DNA of 64,000 nt from Ailurus styani (GCA_002007465.1 LNAC01000230.1:2120878-2184877); one strand, 5' to 3'; shown: positions 32,851 to 42,754, counted from the first letter of the stretch. Notes: generated from the letters alone by a model not told the origin. Made by a program: numbers and translations.

Positions 32851-33195
32851 AGGCAATTTAGGTGATAGGATGAAAGTTCATTTCACACTTCATGAAGTGG
32901 ACAGTCTCCTTTCAGAGAACTACAAAATGGGGTGGAAGGCAAGAAGCTTGTATAGGATAAAGAATAAAGAAGAAGGAAGAGACAAACAGAAAATATCTGA
33001 TTGGCTGGGGCCACATAGTCGAACTTGTTGGGAGTGAGAAAGACCCAGAGGTGGCTTGGTTTTCGAGGACTGGCTGACCAGGTTGCAATTCTGGTCAAGC
33101 AGAGAATTTATAGGGATGCAAAAGTAATTGGAGTTTCAGTTTGCTGCTGAGGTGCCCTGGGCAGGAGTGGCTCCATCTTGGGTCTAGAAAGTTAG
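32851..33195. mobile_element. Unnamed non-L1 insert within L1, probably an LTR-type relic
   Basis: This block interrupts L1 ORF2 text. It is more GC-balanced and includes ATCTGATTGGCTGGGGCCAC, GAAAGACCCAGAGGTGGCTT and GAGGTGCCCTGGGCAGGAGT, then an A-run. The promoter-like GATTGGCTGG (CCAAT box on the opposite strand) fits an LTR, but I cannot name it. Confidence 0.4.
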
Positions 33196-33284
33196 TTCAG
33201 TAACAGGCAAAAGAAAAAAAAAACCATCATTATATCAACTGATTCACAAAAGGCATCTGACAAAATCCTAAACTCACTCATTGC

Positions 33285-33644
33285 CTTACCTCAGGCTGCT
33301 ATAAAACAAAATACCGTAAGTTGTGTCCCTTAAACAACAGAAATTTCTTTCTCATGATTCACGAGGCTGGGAAGTCCAAGATCAAGGTGCCGGCAGATTG
33401 GGTGCCTGTTGAAGAACTTCTTCCTGGCTTCCAAGAAGTAGTATCACTGTGTACTCACATGGTGGAGAGAGAGCATTCACGTGTCTTCCTCTTTATAAAG
33501 CTGTTAATCCCATCATGAGGGGCCCAGTCTCATCACTTGATGTGACTGTAACGACCATCCAAAGCTCCCACTTCCACATACCATCCCATCGCGGATTAGG
33601 ACCTCAGCATATGACTTTGGGAGGGACACAAACATTCAGGCCCT
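33285..33644 (-). mobile_element. MLT1-type LTR, antisense, inserted in L1
   Basis: Phrases GCTATAAAACAAAATACCGT, GGCTGGGAAGTCCAAGATCA, AGGTGCCGGCAGATTGG, TTCCTCTTTATAAAGCTGTT, CCATCATGAGGGGCCCAG, GACACAAACATTCAGGCCC. Opposite orientation to the MLT1 at 30690. Confidence 0.85.
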
Positions 33645-33733
33645 GATGTTCATGAGCAAAGCTCTCACAACTAAGAGTGGAGGTGAACTTCCTCAACTTG
33701 ATAAAAACCATCGACAAAACCCCTATACAGCTC

Positions 33734-33848
33734 AGGGCACCTGGGTGGCTAAGTTGGTTAAGCATCCAACTCTTGATCTCAGGGTCATGACTTCAAGCTC
33801 CGCATTGGGCTCCATGCTGAGCGTGGAGACTACTTTTTTAAAAAGTTA
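33734..33848 (+). mobile_element. Can-SINE, short
   Basis: Head GGGCACCTGGGTGGCTAAGT; ends GAGCGTGGAGACTACTTTTT. It lacks the CT block. Confidence 0.9.
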
Positions 33849-33868
33849 GATAAACTACTGTTATATAT

Positions 33869-33870
<2 letters not shown>

Positions 33871-33901
<31 letters not shown>
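33871..33901 (+). repeat. (CA)n microsatellite
   Basis: About 15 AC/CA units inside L1 ORF2, following TATATATAAAA. Confidence 0.93.
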
Positions 33902-33903
<2 letters not shown>

Positions 33904-34195
33904 CCTGTGGCTAACATACTTAATAGTGAAATGCTGAATGTTTTCCCCTGAGAACAAGCAAGAATGTCTGCTCTCCCCACTCTTACTCATCATAGTGCCG
34001 AAAGTCCTAGACAGCACAAAAAGGCAAGAAAAAGAAAAAAAAATACAGATTAGATAGGAAGAAACTTTACTGTTCCTATTTGCAGAAGTTATATTGTCTA
34101 AGTATATAGTCCTGGGAATCTACCAGAAAACACCAAGAAAAAGTGAATTCAGGAAAGTCAAAAGGTCACTGGACACATGAAAAACATACAAATAT

Positions 34196-34389
34196 ATGGG
34201 CGCCTGGGTGGCTCAGTGGGTTAAAGCCTCTGCCTTCGGCTCAGGTCATGATCTCAGGGTCCTGGGGTCGAGCCCCGCATTGGGGTCCCTGCTCAGTGGG
34301 GAGCCTGCTTCCTCCTCTCTCTGCCTGCCTCTCTGCCTACTTGTAATCTCTCTGTCAAATAAACAAATAAAATATTTTAAAAAAACAAA
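34196..34389 (+). mobile_element. Can-SINE in L1, young mustelid-type
   Basis: Perfect 15-base TSD AAAACATACAAATAT (34181-34195 and 34390-34404). Confidence 0.97.
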
Positions 34390-35145
34390 AAAACATACAA
34401 ATATCAATTGTATTTTTGCATACTAGCAATGAACAAATGGGGACCAGAATTAAAAGCAAAATACTATTTACAATCATCAAATAAAATGAAGTGATTAAGT
34501 ATAATTGTAACAAAACTTGTATAAGATCTATGTGCTGAAAACTCCAAATAAGCAAACAAGCACATGAAAAGAAATTCAACACCACTGATCATTAGAGAAA
34601 TGCCGATTGAAACCACAATGAGATATTATACACCTCTCAGAATGACTAAAAGTGAAAAATACTGACAATAGCAAATGCTGGTGAGGATGTGGAAAAACCA
34701 GATCTCTCAAACATTACTGGTGGGAATCTAAAATTGTACAGACATTCTGGAAAACAGTATGTCAGTCCCTTATAAAATTAAACATATAATTGCATAACAT
34801 CCAGCAATCATTCTCCTCGCATTTATCCCAGAGAAATGAAAATTTATGTTCATGCAAGAACCTATATGGCAATGTCTATAAAGGCTTTATTCACAGTCTC
34901 TAAAAGCTGGAAACAACCAAGAAAACCTTCAGTAGGTGTCTTCAAACTCTGGTATAGTCATAGCATGGAATATTACTCAGCAATATAGAGGAAATAACTT
35001 TTCATATACAAAACTTGGGTGGATCTCAAAGACATTATGTTGAGTGAAGAGAATCTAATCTCAAAAGGTTACATAGTGTAAGATTCAATTTACTTAACAT
35101 TCTCAAAATGATAAAAGTATAGAGCTGGAGAACAGATTAGTACAG

Positions 35146-35633
35146 TGTTTCTGAACCCTTTTGTTCATTATTGGACTCCCTACGAAGACTTTTTTAGTTT
35201 ATACTTTTTCTCCCTAATTGCCACCACCCTCCCAAAGTAAATATTAAGGAATAAGGTCTTATCAAGTAGGGTTGAGTTTTGGAAGGCCATGATCATCGTA
35301 ATGCCTATGCTTCATATTCAGGGAAAAGGGAACAGGTTGGAAGAGACAGAGCAGGAAGTCACACTTCTCCGTGTGTACATTTTTGCAGTTTGGACTTCTG
35401 AAGTCATGCCAACGCTCTGCATTTTCAAAGATAAAACTGAATCAATGGGAAGGGAGAAGGAACCCCAAACAATGCAATAAGAAACAAATGACTCCAAGTA
35501 CATTTCGAATGAATAACATAACCACATTGAAAACAGCTAAGACAAGTAACTTTGGAACACAGTTCTTGGTATATATAGGCTCGGAACAGGGACTGAAAAA
35601 AAAAAAACCTGCATACAAACCTTCGATCCTTTT
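35146..35633. other. Unassigned block, left part
   Basis: No named repeat. It contains GATCATCGTAATGCCTATGC and an A-run at 35597-35608, and reads like diverged transcript-derived or LTR-type sequence. It may continue at 35850-36230. Confidence 0.4.
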
Positions 35634-35832
35634 TTTTTTTTAAAGATTTTATTTATTTATTTCACAGAGGGAGAGAGATCACAAGGAGGCAGAGAGGCAG
35701 GCAGACAGAGAGAGGGGGGAAGCAGGCTCCCCGCTGAGCAGGGAGCCCGATGCGGGCCTCGATCCCAGGACCCTGAGATCATGACCTGAGCCGAAAGCAC
35801 AGGCTTTAACCCACTGAGCCACCCAGGCGCCC
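35634..35832 (-). mobile_element. Can-SINE, antisense, young mustelid-type
   Basis: TSD AAACCTTCGATCCTTTT (35617-35633) versus AAACCTTCAACCCTTTT (35833-35849), two mismatches. Confidence 0.97.
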
Positions 35833-35849
35833 AAACCTTCAACCCTTTT

Positions 35850-36369
35850 AAGTAAGCTTGTTTTATGGAGCAGTATGAGTATAGGAACTCTGAAACTCTT
35901 TTATGTGTATTGGAGTAAGTGAGTTCTGTTGTTGGAAACCAGGCCTCTTGGTGGAAGAAGGGAGATAAAGTTACAAAATGGCCGAAAGCAGGAAGTATCT
36001 CATTGAGTTGGGCTGGAATTGGAACTCACAGCACGCATTCACAATTCCTCCAATATCAAGAAAAAAACTGGAATGTGCACTACAAAGTATTAAATAGAGA
36101 TGTATATATAGATAAGTATCAGTGTGTATTATAAACATGCATAGAGTAGTATATTCTACTCTATTAGAAAGTATTATTTGTATGGAAAGAGACTGAAACA
36201 AAGAGAGAAAGTGTTCTGTAAAACTGATTAGGAAATGACACCTAAAGTTTTCAAACTTGCTGGGAATTTGACTGAGTGCTCTTGCTTTTATTCTACGTTG
36301 CTTTTTTTTTTTTACTTTTTTTATCTCCTTTCATTTTTGAAACCACTTTTGGTTTTATGCTCTTTTATT
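35850..36369. other. Unassigned block, right part
   Basis: Continues the unnamed sequence interrupted by the SINE; a T-run is at 36301-36313. No coding frame of note. Confidence 0.4.
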
Positions 36370-36610
36370 TCAGAAGCCGTGTGGAAGTCAGACAGTCCGT
36401 ATTTAAATCCCAGCTTCTCCACTTACTAGCTGTGTGGTCTCGATCTAGTTAATCTCTCCAAACCTTGAAGACCTGATCTGTAAAATGAGAGTCTTAGTTA
36501 TGTTACACAGAGGGCCATGCATATACATACCTCACAGAGAGTTATACAAGGAAACGTATACGGAAGGCCCAGTAAACTTTACATACTCGTTATCTAATTG
36601 ATATCATCGT
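36370..36610 (+). mobile_element. MIR, sense
   Basis: AAATCCCAGCTTCTCCACTT, then ACTAGCTGTGTGGTCTCGAT, GACCTGATCTGTAAAATGAG: the MIR core and 3' region. Confidence 0.85.
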
Positions 36611-36698
36611 TATTGCATGCAATTATTATTACAGAGTGACACAAGTCACGGATTTATGATATATTGCTCCTTCCATGAGAAAGAAAATAAATAGGCCT

Positions 36699-36887
36699 TG
36701 GGGCACCTGGGTGGCTCAATTGATTAAGCGTCTACCTTCAGCTCAGGTCATGATCTCAGGACCTAGGATTGAGCTCCGCATTGGGCTCCCTGCTCAGCAG
36801 GGAGTCTGCTTCTCCCTTTCCCTCTGCCCATCTCCCTGCCTGTGCTCTCTCCCTCTCTCTATCTCAAAAATAAATAGAATCTTTAAA
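36699..36887 (+). mobile_element. Can-SINE
   Basis: TSD AAATAGGCCTT (36688-36698) versus AAATAGGTCTT (36888-36898). Confidence 0.95.
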
Positions 36888-37068
36888 AAATAGGTCTTAA
36901 TGCCTAATTCAGGTACCCAGATTGGACAATCACATAACTTATTTGTTTGCATATGACAGATTGATACACATTCTGGGAAGTCATGATGAAAATGTCAAAA
37001 TATTTTAAAATTGTAACACTTGCTATAATTCTTTCCATTGGAGAGGAATTCATCATAAGAAATTTTCT

Positions 37069-37260
37069 GGGGGCGTCTGGGTAGCTCAGTCAGTTAAACA
37101 TCTGCCTTCAGCTCAGGCCATGGTCCTAGGATCGGGCTCCCACATCAGGTTCCCTGTTCAAGTGGGGTGCTTGCTTCTCCCTCTTCCTCTGATCCCCACC
37201 CCACCCTCCCAGCTCGTGCTCTCTCTCGCTCTCTCTCAAATAAATAAAATCTTAAAAAAA
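37069..37260 (+). mobile_element. Can-SINE
   Basis: Head GGGGGCGTCTGGGTAGCTCA, tail CTCAAATAAATAAAATC. Flanking AGAAATTTTCT / AGAATTTTTTT is a weak TSD. Confidence 0.93.
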
Positions 37261-37349
37261 AGAATTTTTTTGTATTTTGGACTTTTAATCAGAATGGTTT
37301 GGTTACTAAAGGAGCAAAAAGTTGTCACTGCCGGGCCCAGTGTCTCCTT

Positions 37350-37600
37350 CTGGAGACAGAGTGACAGCTCTGGGACAGGAAGTAAGCTGAAGTCAGCCAT
37401 CTTGTGTTTGAGTCTTAGAACTGCCTCTTCTCACTGTAACACCTTAAGCAAATCACTTAAATTCTTTAAATATCGGTTTCCTCATCTGTGAGATCTGGAT
37501 AACATTGTCTATTCATGGGATTGTTATGAGGCTCAAGTGAGAAAGAATACGAACACACTTTTGTAAACAGTGAAGCGCTATACAAGCTTATCAGATGGTA
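37350..37600 (+). mobile_element. MIR, sense
   Basis: GAGTCTTAGAACTGCCTCTTC, GCAAATCACTTAAATTC, GGTTTCCTCATCTGTGAGAT, GGGATTGTTATGAGGCTCAA: a fuller MIR copy than most here. Confidence 0.82.
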
Positions 37601-38470
37601 TAATATATTTTGTGGCACAAACCTCAAAGACAGAAGGGGAAAATGGTTCTAGTGTATTTTGCCTTGGTTTTGTAAGCTGTGATTTTGTTACTCACCTGAA
37701 TGCCATTAGTATTCTCTGTAGCTATTCAAAGATAGATTTATGAGAGATATCAATTTAGTTCATGAACTGTGGTGTTTTTGCTACCTGCTACGGTATGTGT
37801 CCTTTGTTTAACCTTTCCCTGGCCAGCCTGTTGAAAAGGAATTATCTTGTGGTAAGAAAATACTTGCTGTGAGGAAAAAAAAAATATCCCACGAACAAAA
37901 TCTACTCCTATTTTTCGTTAATCAGTTAGAAAGCATAAAATGAGTTTAGCCAAATTAGTATACACGTTTTCTCCTTCCAGAATTACTGGTACCATCCACT
38001 AGCATCTAATCCAGAAGTACAATCAAAGTCCAGACTGTTGGCTTACATTTCCAAGTCATCTCTGTGTTTTGTAAGACACTACCTCAAAGTGCTAAAGCAA
38101 CTGATTGTAAAACTTTAAAGTGTACTCATCAGCCTCTGTCCTTCTGTATGTGAGATGAATCCACGTCACAGATTCATGTAAATTGCCCAGTTACTTATGT
38201 ATTTTGTGGATAAACTCTAGCTGTCTCCTCTAATTGTTATAGTCTAGTTACAATTTATTCATTTCTTTAATAGTGTCTTTGTTCTCCAGGGCATCCTTCT
38301 TCTTTTAGGAAGTAATAAAAACCAAAATATGACACATTTTTTCTGTGAAACTTTCTGTTGAGGTTCATTCTGTTTTTATATTTTAATTCAGATGATAAAC
38401 AAAGAACATGCTTGAACCACTGACTAAGTTGAACTTCCCTGACTCAAGTTTTGTTCATGACAACACTTAC
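37601..38470. other. Repeat-free interval; possible conserved non-coding DNA
   Basis: About 870 bases with no recognised repeat between regions dense with them. AT-rich, no coding frame or splice-site pair that I can support. It could be under constraint or simply unhit. Confidence 0.45.
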
Positions 38471-38486
38471 AGTCTCTTCAATTCTT

Positions 38487-38680
38487 TTTTTTAAAGACTT
38501 TATTTATTTATTTGACACACAGAGGGAGATCACAAGTAGGCAGAGAGGCAGACAGAGAGAGAGGGGGAAGCAGGCTCCCTGCTGAGCAAGAAGCCCGACG
38601 CAGGCCTCGATCCCAGGACCCTGAGATCATGACCTGAGCTGAAGGCAGAAGCTTTAACCCACTGAGCCACCCAGGCGCCC
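38487..38680 (-). mobile_element. Can-SINE, antisense
   Basis: TSD AGTCTCTTCAATTCTT (38471-38486) versus AGTCTTTTCAATTCTT (38681-38696), one mismatch. Confidence 0.97.
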
Positions 38681-38881
38681 AGTCTTTTCAATTCTTAAGC
38701 CCTAGTCTATAAAAATGGGAAGCCTTGGTTTTCATTCTCAACTCTTCAGAAAACTCTACCAAACCTGCTCCTGAATCTGTGGCTGAAATTTTAGGTTGAC
38801 ATCTTTTTCCCCACCAAATGATGGTTCTTTTAAGAAGCACTTAGGAACATTCTAAAAATTTCAAGAAAAGTTCATCAGTCT

Positions 38882-39088
38882 TGGGGCGCCTGGGTGGCTC
38901 TGTCAGTTATGCATCTGCCTTTGGCTCAGGTCATGATCCTGGGGTCCTGGGATCAAGCCCCGCATCGGGCTCCCTGCTCAGCAGGGAGTCTGCTTCTCTC
39001 CCTCTCCCTCTGCTCCTCCCTCTGCTCACTTACTCTTTCTCTCTCTCTCTCAAATAAATAAAACAAAATCTTTTTTAAAAAAGTGTAT
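38882..39088 (+). mobile_element. Can-SINE
   Basis: TSD AAGAAAAGTTCATCA (38863-38877) versus AAGAAAAGTTTATCA (39089-39103). Confidence 0.96.
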
Positions 39089-39103
39089 AAGAAAAGTTTA
39101 TCA

Positions 39104-39419
39104 CATTTCCCTTAGCCTTGCTATCCAAGGAAGTCTGGGCCATCATTTTGCTCAGTAATTATACAGAGGCATTGGGGTATTTGTTGGGGACTCTGAGTGA
39201 TATGATTACAATAGTCACTTGCAGGGTAAATAGCTAAGAAAGATACAACTAAAGTTTCCTAGCTCACCCTTCATTTGACCTCAATTCATTCTGTTTGGGT
39301 CCACAGTTTGATGAAGAAATGAGAAGGAGGGAGAGGTACAGGTCTCCACAATGCCACAGGTAAGAAAGAGAAAAGCATTTCCCTATCATCATGTGATAAT
39401 TACCGCATCGTGTCATAGA
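39104..39419. other. Unassigned DNA
   Basis: No recognised repeat or gene. Includes a purine-rich GAAATGAGAAGGAGGGAGAG at 39317. Confidence 0.5.
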
Positions 39420-39935
39420 CTCTTCAGGTCTAGATTAATGAGTATTAAAGGTCATCTACTCAAATCCCCCATGTGATGGCAGAATCTCCTTTCCAACACT
39501 TGCCAAATCCTTGTCTAGCCTCTGTTGGACACTTGCAATGACACTTACCTCCCTGTCTCAGAAGGCAGCCGATTCCATTCTACTCACATGAACGCAAAGT
39601 CTATAGCTTCCACCCACTTGTTCTAGTTCTGCTCCACGAGGCCATTCAGAAAAGGTCTAATGCCTCAACCACACAACAGTCTTGCACATATTTGAAAATA
39701 GCTTTCAAAGAGCACCTGGCTGGCTCGGTCGGTAAAACATGCGACTCTTGGTCTCAGGGTTCTTAGTTGAAGCCCCACATTGGGGGTAGAGATGACTTAA
39801 AAAATAAAACCTTAAAAAAAAAAAGAAAACAGGTTTCATCTCTCCCATGTCATGTCTTTTGAAGGCTGAACATCTCTAGGTTCTTCAAGTGTTCCTCCTA
39901 TGACAGTGAAGATGCTTAATAAATAAGCATTTGCA
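39420..39935. mobile_element. Ancient CR1/L3-like LINE remnant, split by a short Can-SINE
   Basis: Order of phrases: GGTCATCTACTCAAATCCCC, CCAAATCCTTGTCTAGCCTC, GAAGGCAGCCGATTCCATTC, TAGCTTCCACCCACTTGTTC, then after the SINE CTGAACATCTCTAGGTTCTTC and GTTCCTCCTATGACAG. This matches a very old amniote repeat, which I attribute to CR1/L3. No coding capacity remains. Confidence 0.6.
39708..39824 (+). mobile_element. Short-form Can-SINE in the ancient LINE
   Basis: TSD GAAAATAGCTTTCA (39694-39707) versus GAAAACAGGTTTCA (39825-39838). Confidence 0.93.
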
Positions 39936-40013
39936 GGATGAATGAAAGAGTGGTTGCTCTTCTTTGAATATAGTGGCTTTGACTACATCATTTTAAAAAT
40001 TAATATTTATGGA

Positions 40014-40202
40014 GGGGCGCCTGGGTGGCTCAGTGGGTGAAGGCCTCTGCTTTCGGCTCAGGTCATGATCTCAGGGTCCTGGGATCGAGCCCCGCATCGG
40101 GCTCCCTGCTCAGTGGGGAGCCTGCTTCGCCCTCTCTCTCTGCCTGCCTCTCTGCCTACCTGTGATCTCTCTCTGTGTCAAATAAATAAATAAAATCTTT
40201 AA
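40014..40202 (+). mobile_element. Can-SINE, young mustelid-type
   Basis: Perfect 19-base TSD AAAAATTAATATTTATGGA (39995-40013 and 40203-40221), the longest intact TSD in the window. Inserted at the edge of a MIR. Confidence 0.98.
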
Positions 40203-40209
40203 AAAAATT

Positions 40210-40350
40210 AATATTTATGGAGTACTTACTATGGGAGACTTCATTTCATCTTTGCAATAACCCTGTTATCATTTCTATTTTACAACTGAGAAAACTGAGA
40301 CATTGAGTGTTTAAGTCACTTGTCCAAGGTCACAGTCAAAAGGAACAAAA
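40210..40350 (-). mobile_element. MIR, antisense
   Basis: AGTACTTACTATGGGAGACT, ATTTTACAACTGAGAAAACT and CTTGTCCAAGGTCACAGTCA. Left flank lies before the SINE at about 39990. Confidence 0.82.
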
Positions 40351-40524
40351 CTGGAATGTGAAGTATGCATTCTTGAGAGTGTTGCTCAGAGTGTGTCAAC
40401 TATACTCAAATTAAGAAAACTTTTTAAGAGTTGCTTAGAAATCGACACCGATACTTGAGATGCAGCAGAGAGTAAACTGTGACTATCATCTATTTCTTAG
40501 ACATTATATTTCCATTAATGCGGT

Positions 40525-40606
40525 CTCGCATCAGTGAAGCATCCAACTCTTGATCTTGGGGTCATTGAGTTTAAGCCCCATGTTGGATGCAGAGATCACT
40601 TTTTAA
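40525..40606 (+). mobile_element. 5'-truncated short-form Can-SINE, first of a four-SINE cluster
   Basis: CAACTCTTGATCTTGGGGTC, TTTAAGCCCCATGTTGGATG, then an A-tail. The head is degraded. Its A-tail plus GTGACAC is the site used by the next insertions. Confidence 0.88.
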
Positions 40607-40620
40607 AAAAAGTGACACTG

Positions 40621-40827
40621 GGACACCTGGGTGGCCCAGTTGGTTAAGGGTATGCCTTCGGCTCAGGTCATGATCCCAGAGTCCTGGGATGGGGGCCCGC
40701 ATTGGGCTCCCTGCTCAGCAGGAAGTCTGCTTCTCTCTCTCTACTCCTCTGCTCGTGCTTGCTCTCTCTCCCTCTCACTCATTCTCTCTCTCAAATGAAT
40801 AAATAAAATCTTTTAAAAATTTTTTTT
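40621..40827 (+). mobile_element. Can-SINE, second of the cluster
   Basis: Flanked by AAAAAGTGACAC (40607-40618) and AAAAAGTGGCAC (40828-40839). Tail AATGAATAAATAAAATC. Confidence 0.93.
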
Positions 40828-40846
40828 AAAAAGTGGCACCATGGGG

Positions 40847-41066
40847 CACCTTGGTGGTTCAGTCAGTTAAGCGTCTGTCTTCAGCTCTGGTCATGATCCC
40901 GGAGGCTCAGGATTGAGACCCACATAGGATTCCCTGCTCAGCAGAGAGCCTACTTCTCCCTCTCCCTCTGCCTGCCACTCCCCCTGCTTGTGCTCTCTCT
41001 CTCTCTCTTTCTCTCTCACTATCTCTCTGTGTCAAATGAATAAATAAAATCTTAAAAAAAAATTTT
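40847..41066 (+). mobile_element. Can-SINE, third of the cluster
   Basis: Flanked by AAAAAGTGGCACCATGGGG (40828-40846) and AAAAAGTGACACCATGGGG (41067-41085). Head GGCACCTTGGTGGTTCAGTC. A long (CT)n block is at 40995-41030. Confidence 0.94.
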
Positions 41067-41085
41067 AAAAAGTGACACCATGGGG

Positions 41086-41266
41086 GGGCCTGGGTGGCTC
41101 AGTTGGTTAAGTCTGACTCTAGATTTCGGCTCGGATTGTGATCCCGGGATCCTGGGACTGAACCCCGAATTGGGTTCCGTGCTCTCTAGTGTAGAGTCTG
41201 CTTGTCCCTCTTCCTTTGCTCCTCCCCACACTTGCTCTCTCTCTCTCTCTCTCCCCTTCTAAAATA

Positions 41267-41309
<43 letters not shown>

Positions 41310-41318
41310 AATCTAAAA
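41086..41318 (+). mobile_element. Can-SINE, fourth of the cluster, with expanded (AAAT)n tail
   Basis: Head GGGGCCTGGGTGGCTCAGTT starts directly after the third copy of the target motif. The tail is (AAAT)n for about 47 bases (41264-41310), far longer than in other copies. Confidence 0.94.
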
Positions 41319-41344
41319 AAAAACCCTGACAACATTCTCAACCT

Positions 41345-41700
41345 GTATTCATGCAGTTGGTTTTCTGAACTCAAGTATATGACTTTATATTTTGCCTCTG
41401 AGAAGTTTCATCTTGCTTCATTCAGTCAGCCTAACTTGTCCATGTCTCTTTGAGTTCTAATCTTGCTAACAGAATTACCATTCCTGCACATTCACATCTA
41501 CTGCAATACAAATGAATCGATCATGGTCTACTTTCTTCAGAAGTCTGATGAGCAAGGCAAAGATACAGAAGGAACCCTATGGCAAACCACTAGAAACTTC
41601 TTTCACAATTGCCATCATTTCATTTATCAGCACCCTTTGAGCACGATCATTCTATCAGCTTCCAATTCATTAAATTGTTTAAACAGCCAGCTCATTTGTA
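41345..41700 (-). mobile_element. Ancient CR1/L3 LINE, reverse-transcriptase region, antisense
   Basis: Plus-strand phrases CATGTCTCTTTGAGTTCTAA, AGGAACCCTATGGCAAACCAC, CACCCTTTGAGCACGATCAT and CAGCTTCCAATTCATTAAAT match the antisense of CR1/L3 ORF2. The reverse complement of the second recalls the RT motif SGxPQGS. It is heavily decayed, without an open frame. Confidence 0.6.
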
Positions 41701-41796
41701 GCAAATTATTCGCAATAGCCAAAAGTTGGAAACGACACAAATGTCCATCAACAGATGAATGGATAAGCAAAATGTGGCACATACATCCGAGCCTTT
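41701..41796 (+). mobile_element. L1 3' ORF2 fragment, sense
   Basis: GCAATAGCCAAAAGTTGGAA, AAATGTCCATCAACAGATGA, then AGCAAAATGTGGCACATACA; cut by a SINE. Confidence 0.85.
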
Positions 41797-41994
41797 AAAA
41801 AATTAATTTATTTATTTGAGAAAGAGAGAGAGAGAGAGAGCACCAGCAGAGAGGAGGGTCAGAGGGAGAGGGAGAATCAGACTCCCCACTGAGCAGAGAG
41901 CCCGACTTGGGGCTCGATCCCAGGACCCTGAGATCATGACCTGAACCAAAATCAAAACTCAGATGCTTTACCGACTGAGCCACCCAAGCACCCC
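41797..41994 (-). mobile_element. Can-SINE, antisense
   Basis: TTATTTATTTGAGAAAGAGA start and GAGCCACCCAAGCACCCC end; no convincing TSD. Confidence 0.94.
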
Positions 41995-42278
41995 TCGGTT
42001 TTTACCCACAGGTTTTTGTGTTTGCAGACCGCCAGCTCCTCAGTCCTCCCGGCTCCCTCCACCACCACTACCCCCACAAACACCACCAGAACCCTGGATC
42101 CATGGGTCCTCTGGATCTCCAGCTGTGTGAGGGTAGGGCTGCCACCTCGCCCCTGCAGCTGATCCCCAACATGGGGCTTGCACGCAGCTCTGAGCCCTCC
42201 AGTCATGCATCTACATGCCCCCAGCCCTACTGCCAACACCGGCCTCCGTGACCACGTGCACACCTGTGAACAGATCCT
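41995..42278. other. GC-rich block of unknown origin between L1 fragments
   Basis: About 280 bases of C-rich sequence in an AT-rich setting. It starts after TTTTTGTGTTTGCAG at 42012, which resembles a splice acceptor. The plus-strand frame from 42018 runs 77 codons (His/Pro/Ser-rich). I do not recognise the product, and there is no donor, A-tail or TSD. It could be a retrocopy fragment or captured flank. Confidence 0.4.
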
Positions 42279-42563
42279 GCAGCACCGGTGCAGCCATTAT
42301 GGGAAATAATATGGCGGTTCCTCAAAAATTTAAAAACGGAACTACCATATGATCCTGCGATTCTGCTTCTGGGGGTGTATCCGAAGGAAACAAAATTGCT
42401 CTCTCAAAGAGCTGTCTGCACTCCCATGTTTGCTGCGGCATTATGTACATTAGCCATGACGTGGAAACAACCTAAGTATTCACTGATGGTTGAAATAGAT
42501 ATGTATACACACATACACGCACACAGGGGAATATTATTCAGCAATTAAAAAAGAAGGAATTGG
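42279..42563 (+). mobile_element. L1 3' ORF2 fragment, sense
   Basis: GGTGCAGCCATTATGGGAAA, TGGCGGTTCCTCAAAAATTT, CTACCATATGATCCTGCGAT and GGAATATTATTCAGCAATTA. Well preserved compared with the long L1s. Confidence 0.9.
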
Positions 42564-42754
42564 GAGCACCTGGGTGGCTCAGTCGGGTAAACATCTGACT
42601 CGTGGTTTGGGCTCAAGGTCAGGATCTCAGGGTCATGGGATCCAGCCCGCCTTGGGCTCCACGCTTAGTGGGAAGTCTGCTTCTCCCTCGTCCACTGCCC
42701 CTCCCCCGCTCATGCCCACGCTCTCTTTCTCAAATAAATAAATTTTGTTTGTTT
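42564..42754 (+). mobile_element. Can-SINE, left arm of an inverted pair
   Basis: GAGCACCTGGGTGGCTCAGT head; tail AAATAAATAAATTTTGTTTG runs directly into the opposite-strand SINE. Confidence 0.94.

Larger units (their letters stand above)
29906..35145 (+). mobile_element. Second long decayed L1, sense, with LTR and SINE insertions
   Basis: L1 blocks: 29906-30142, 30432-30690, 31485-32136, 32275-32850, 33196-33284, 33645-33733 and 33849-35145. The endonuclease relic at 31545-31736 keeps KIDHIL and SDHNGT; RT text occurs around 32590-32830 and 33900-34140; the ORF2 end and 3' region follow to 35145. It is truncated, broken, and missing segments relative to the first long L1. Confidence 0.88.

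Noticed and set aside
40525..41318. Regularly spaced repeats resembling a repeat-spacer array
   Set aside because: The units are ~220-base SINEs with A-tails joined at duplicated targets in a mammalian genome. No CRISPR-like short direct repeat exists.
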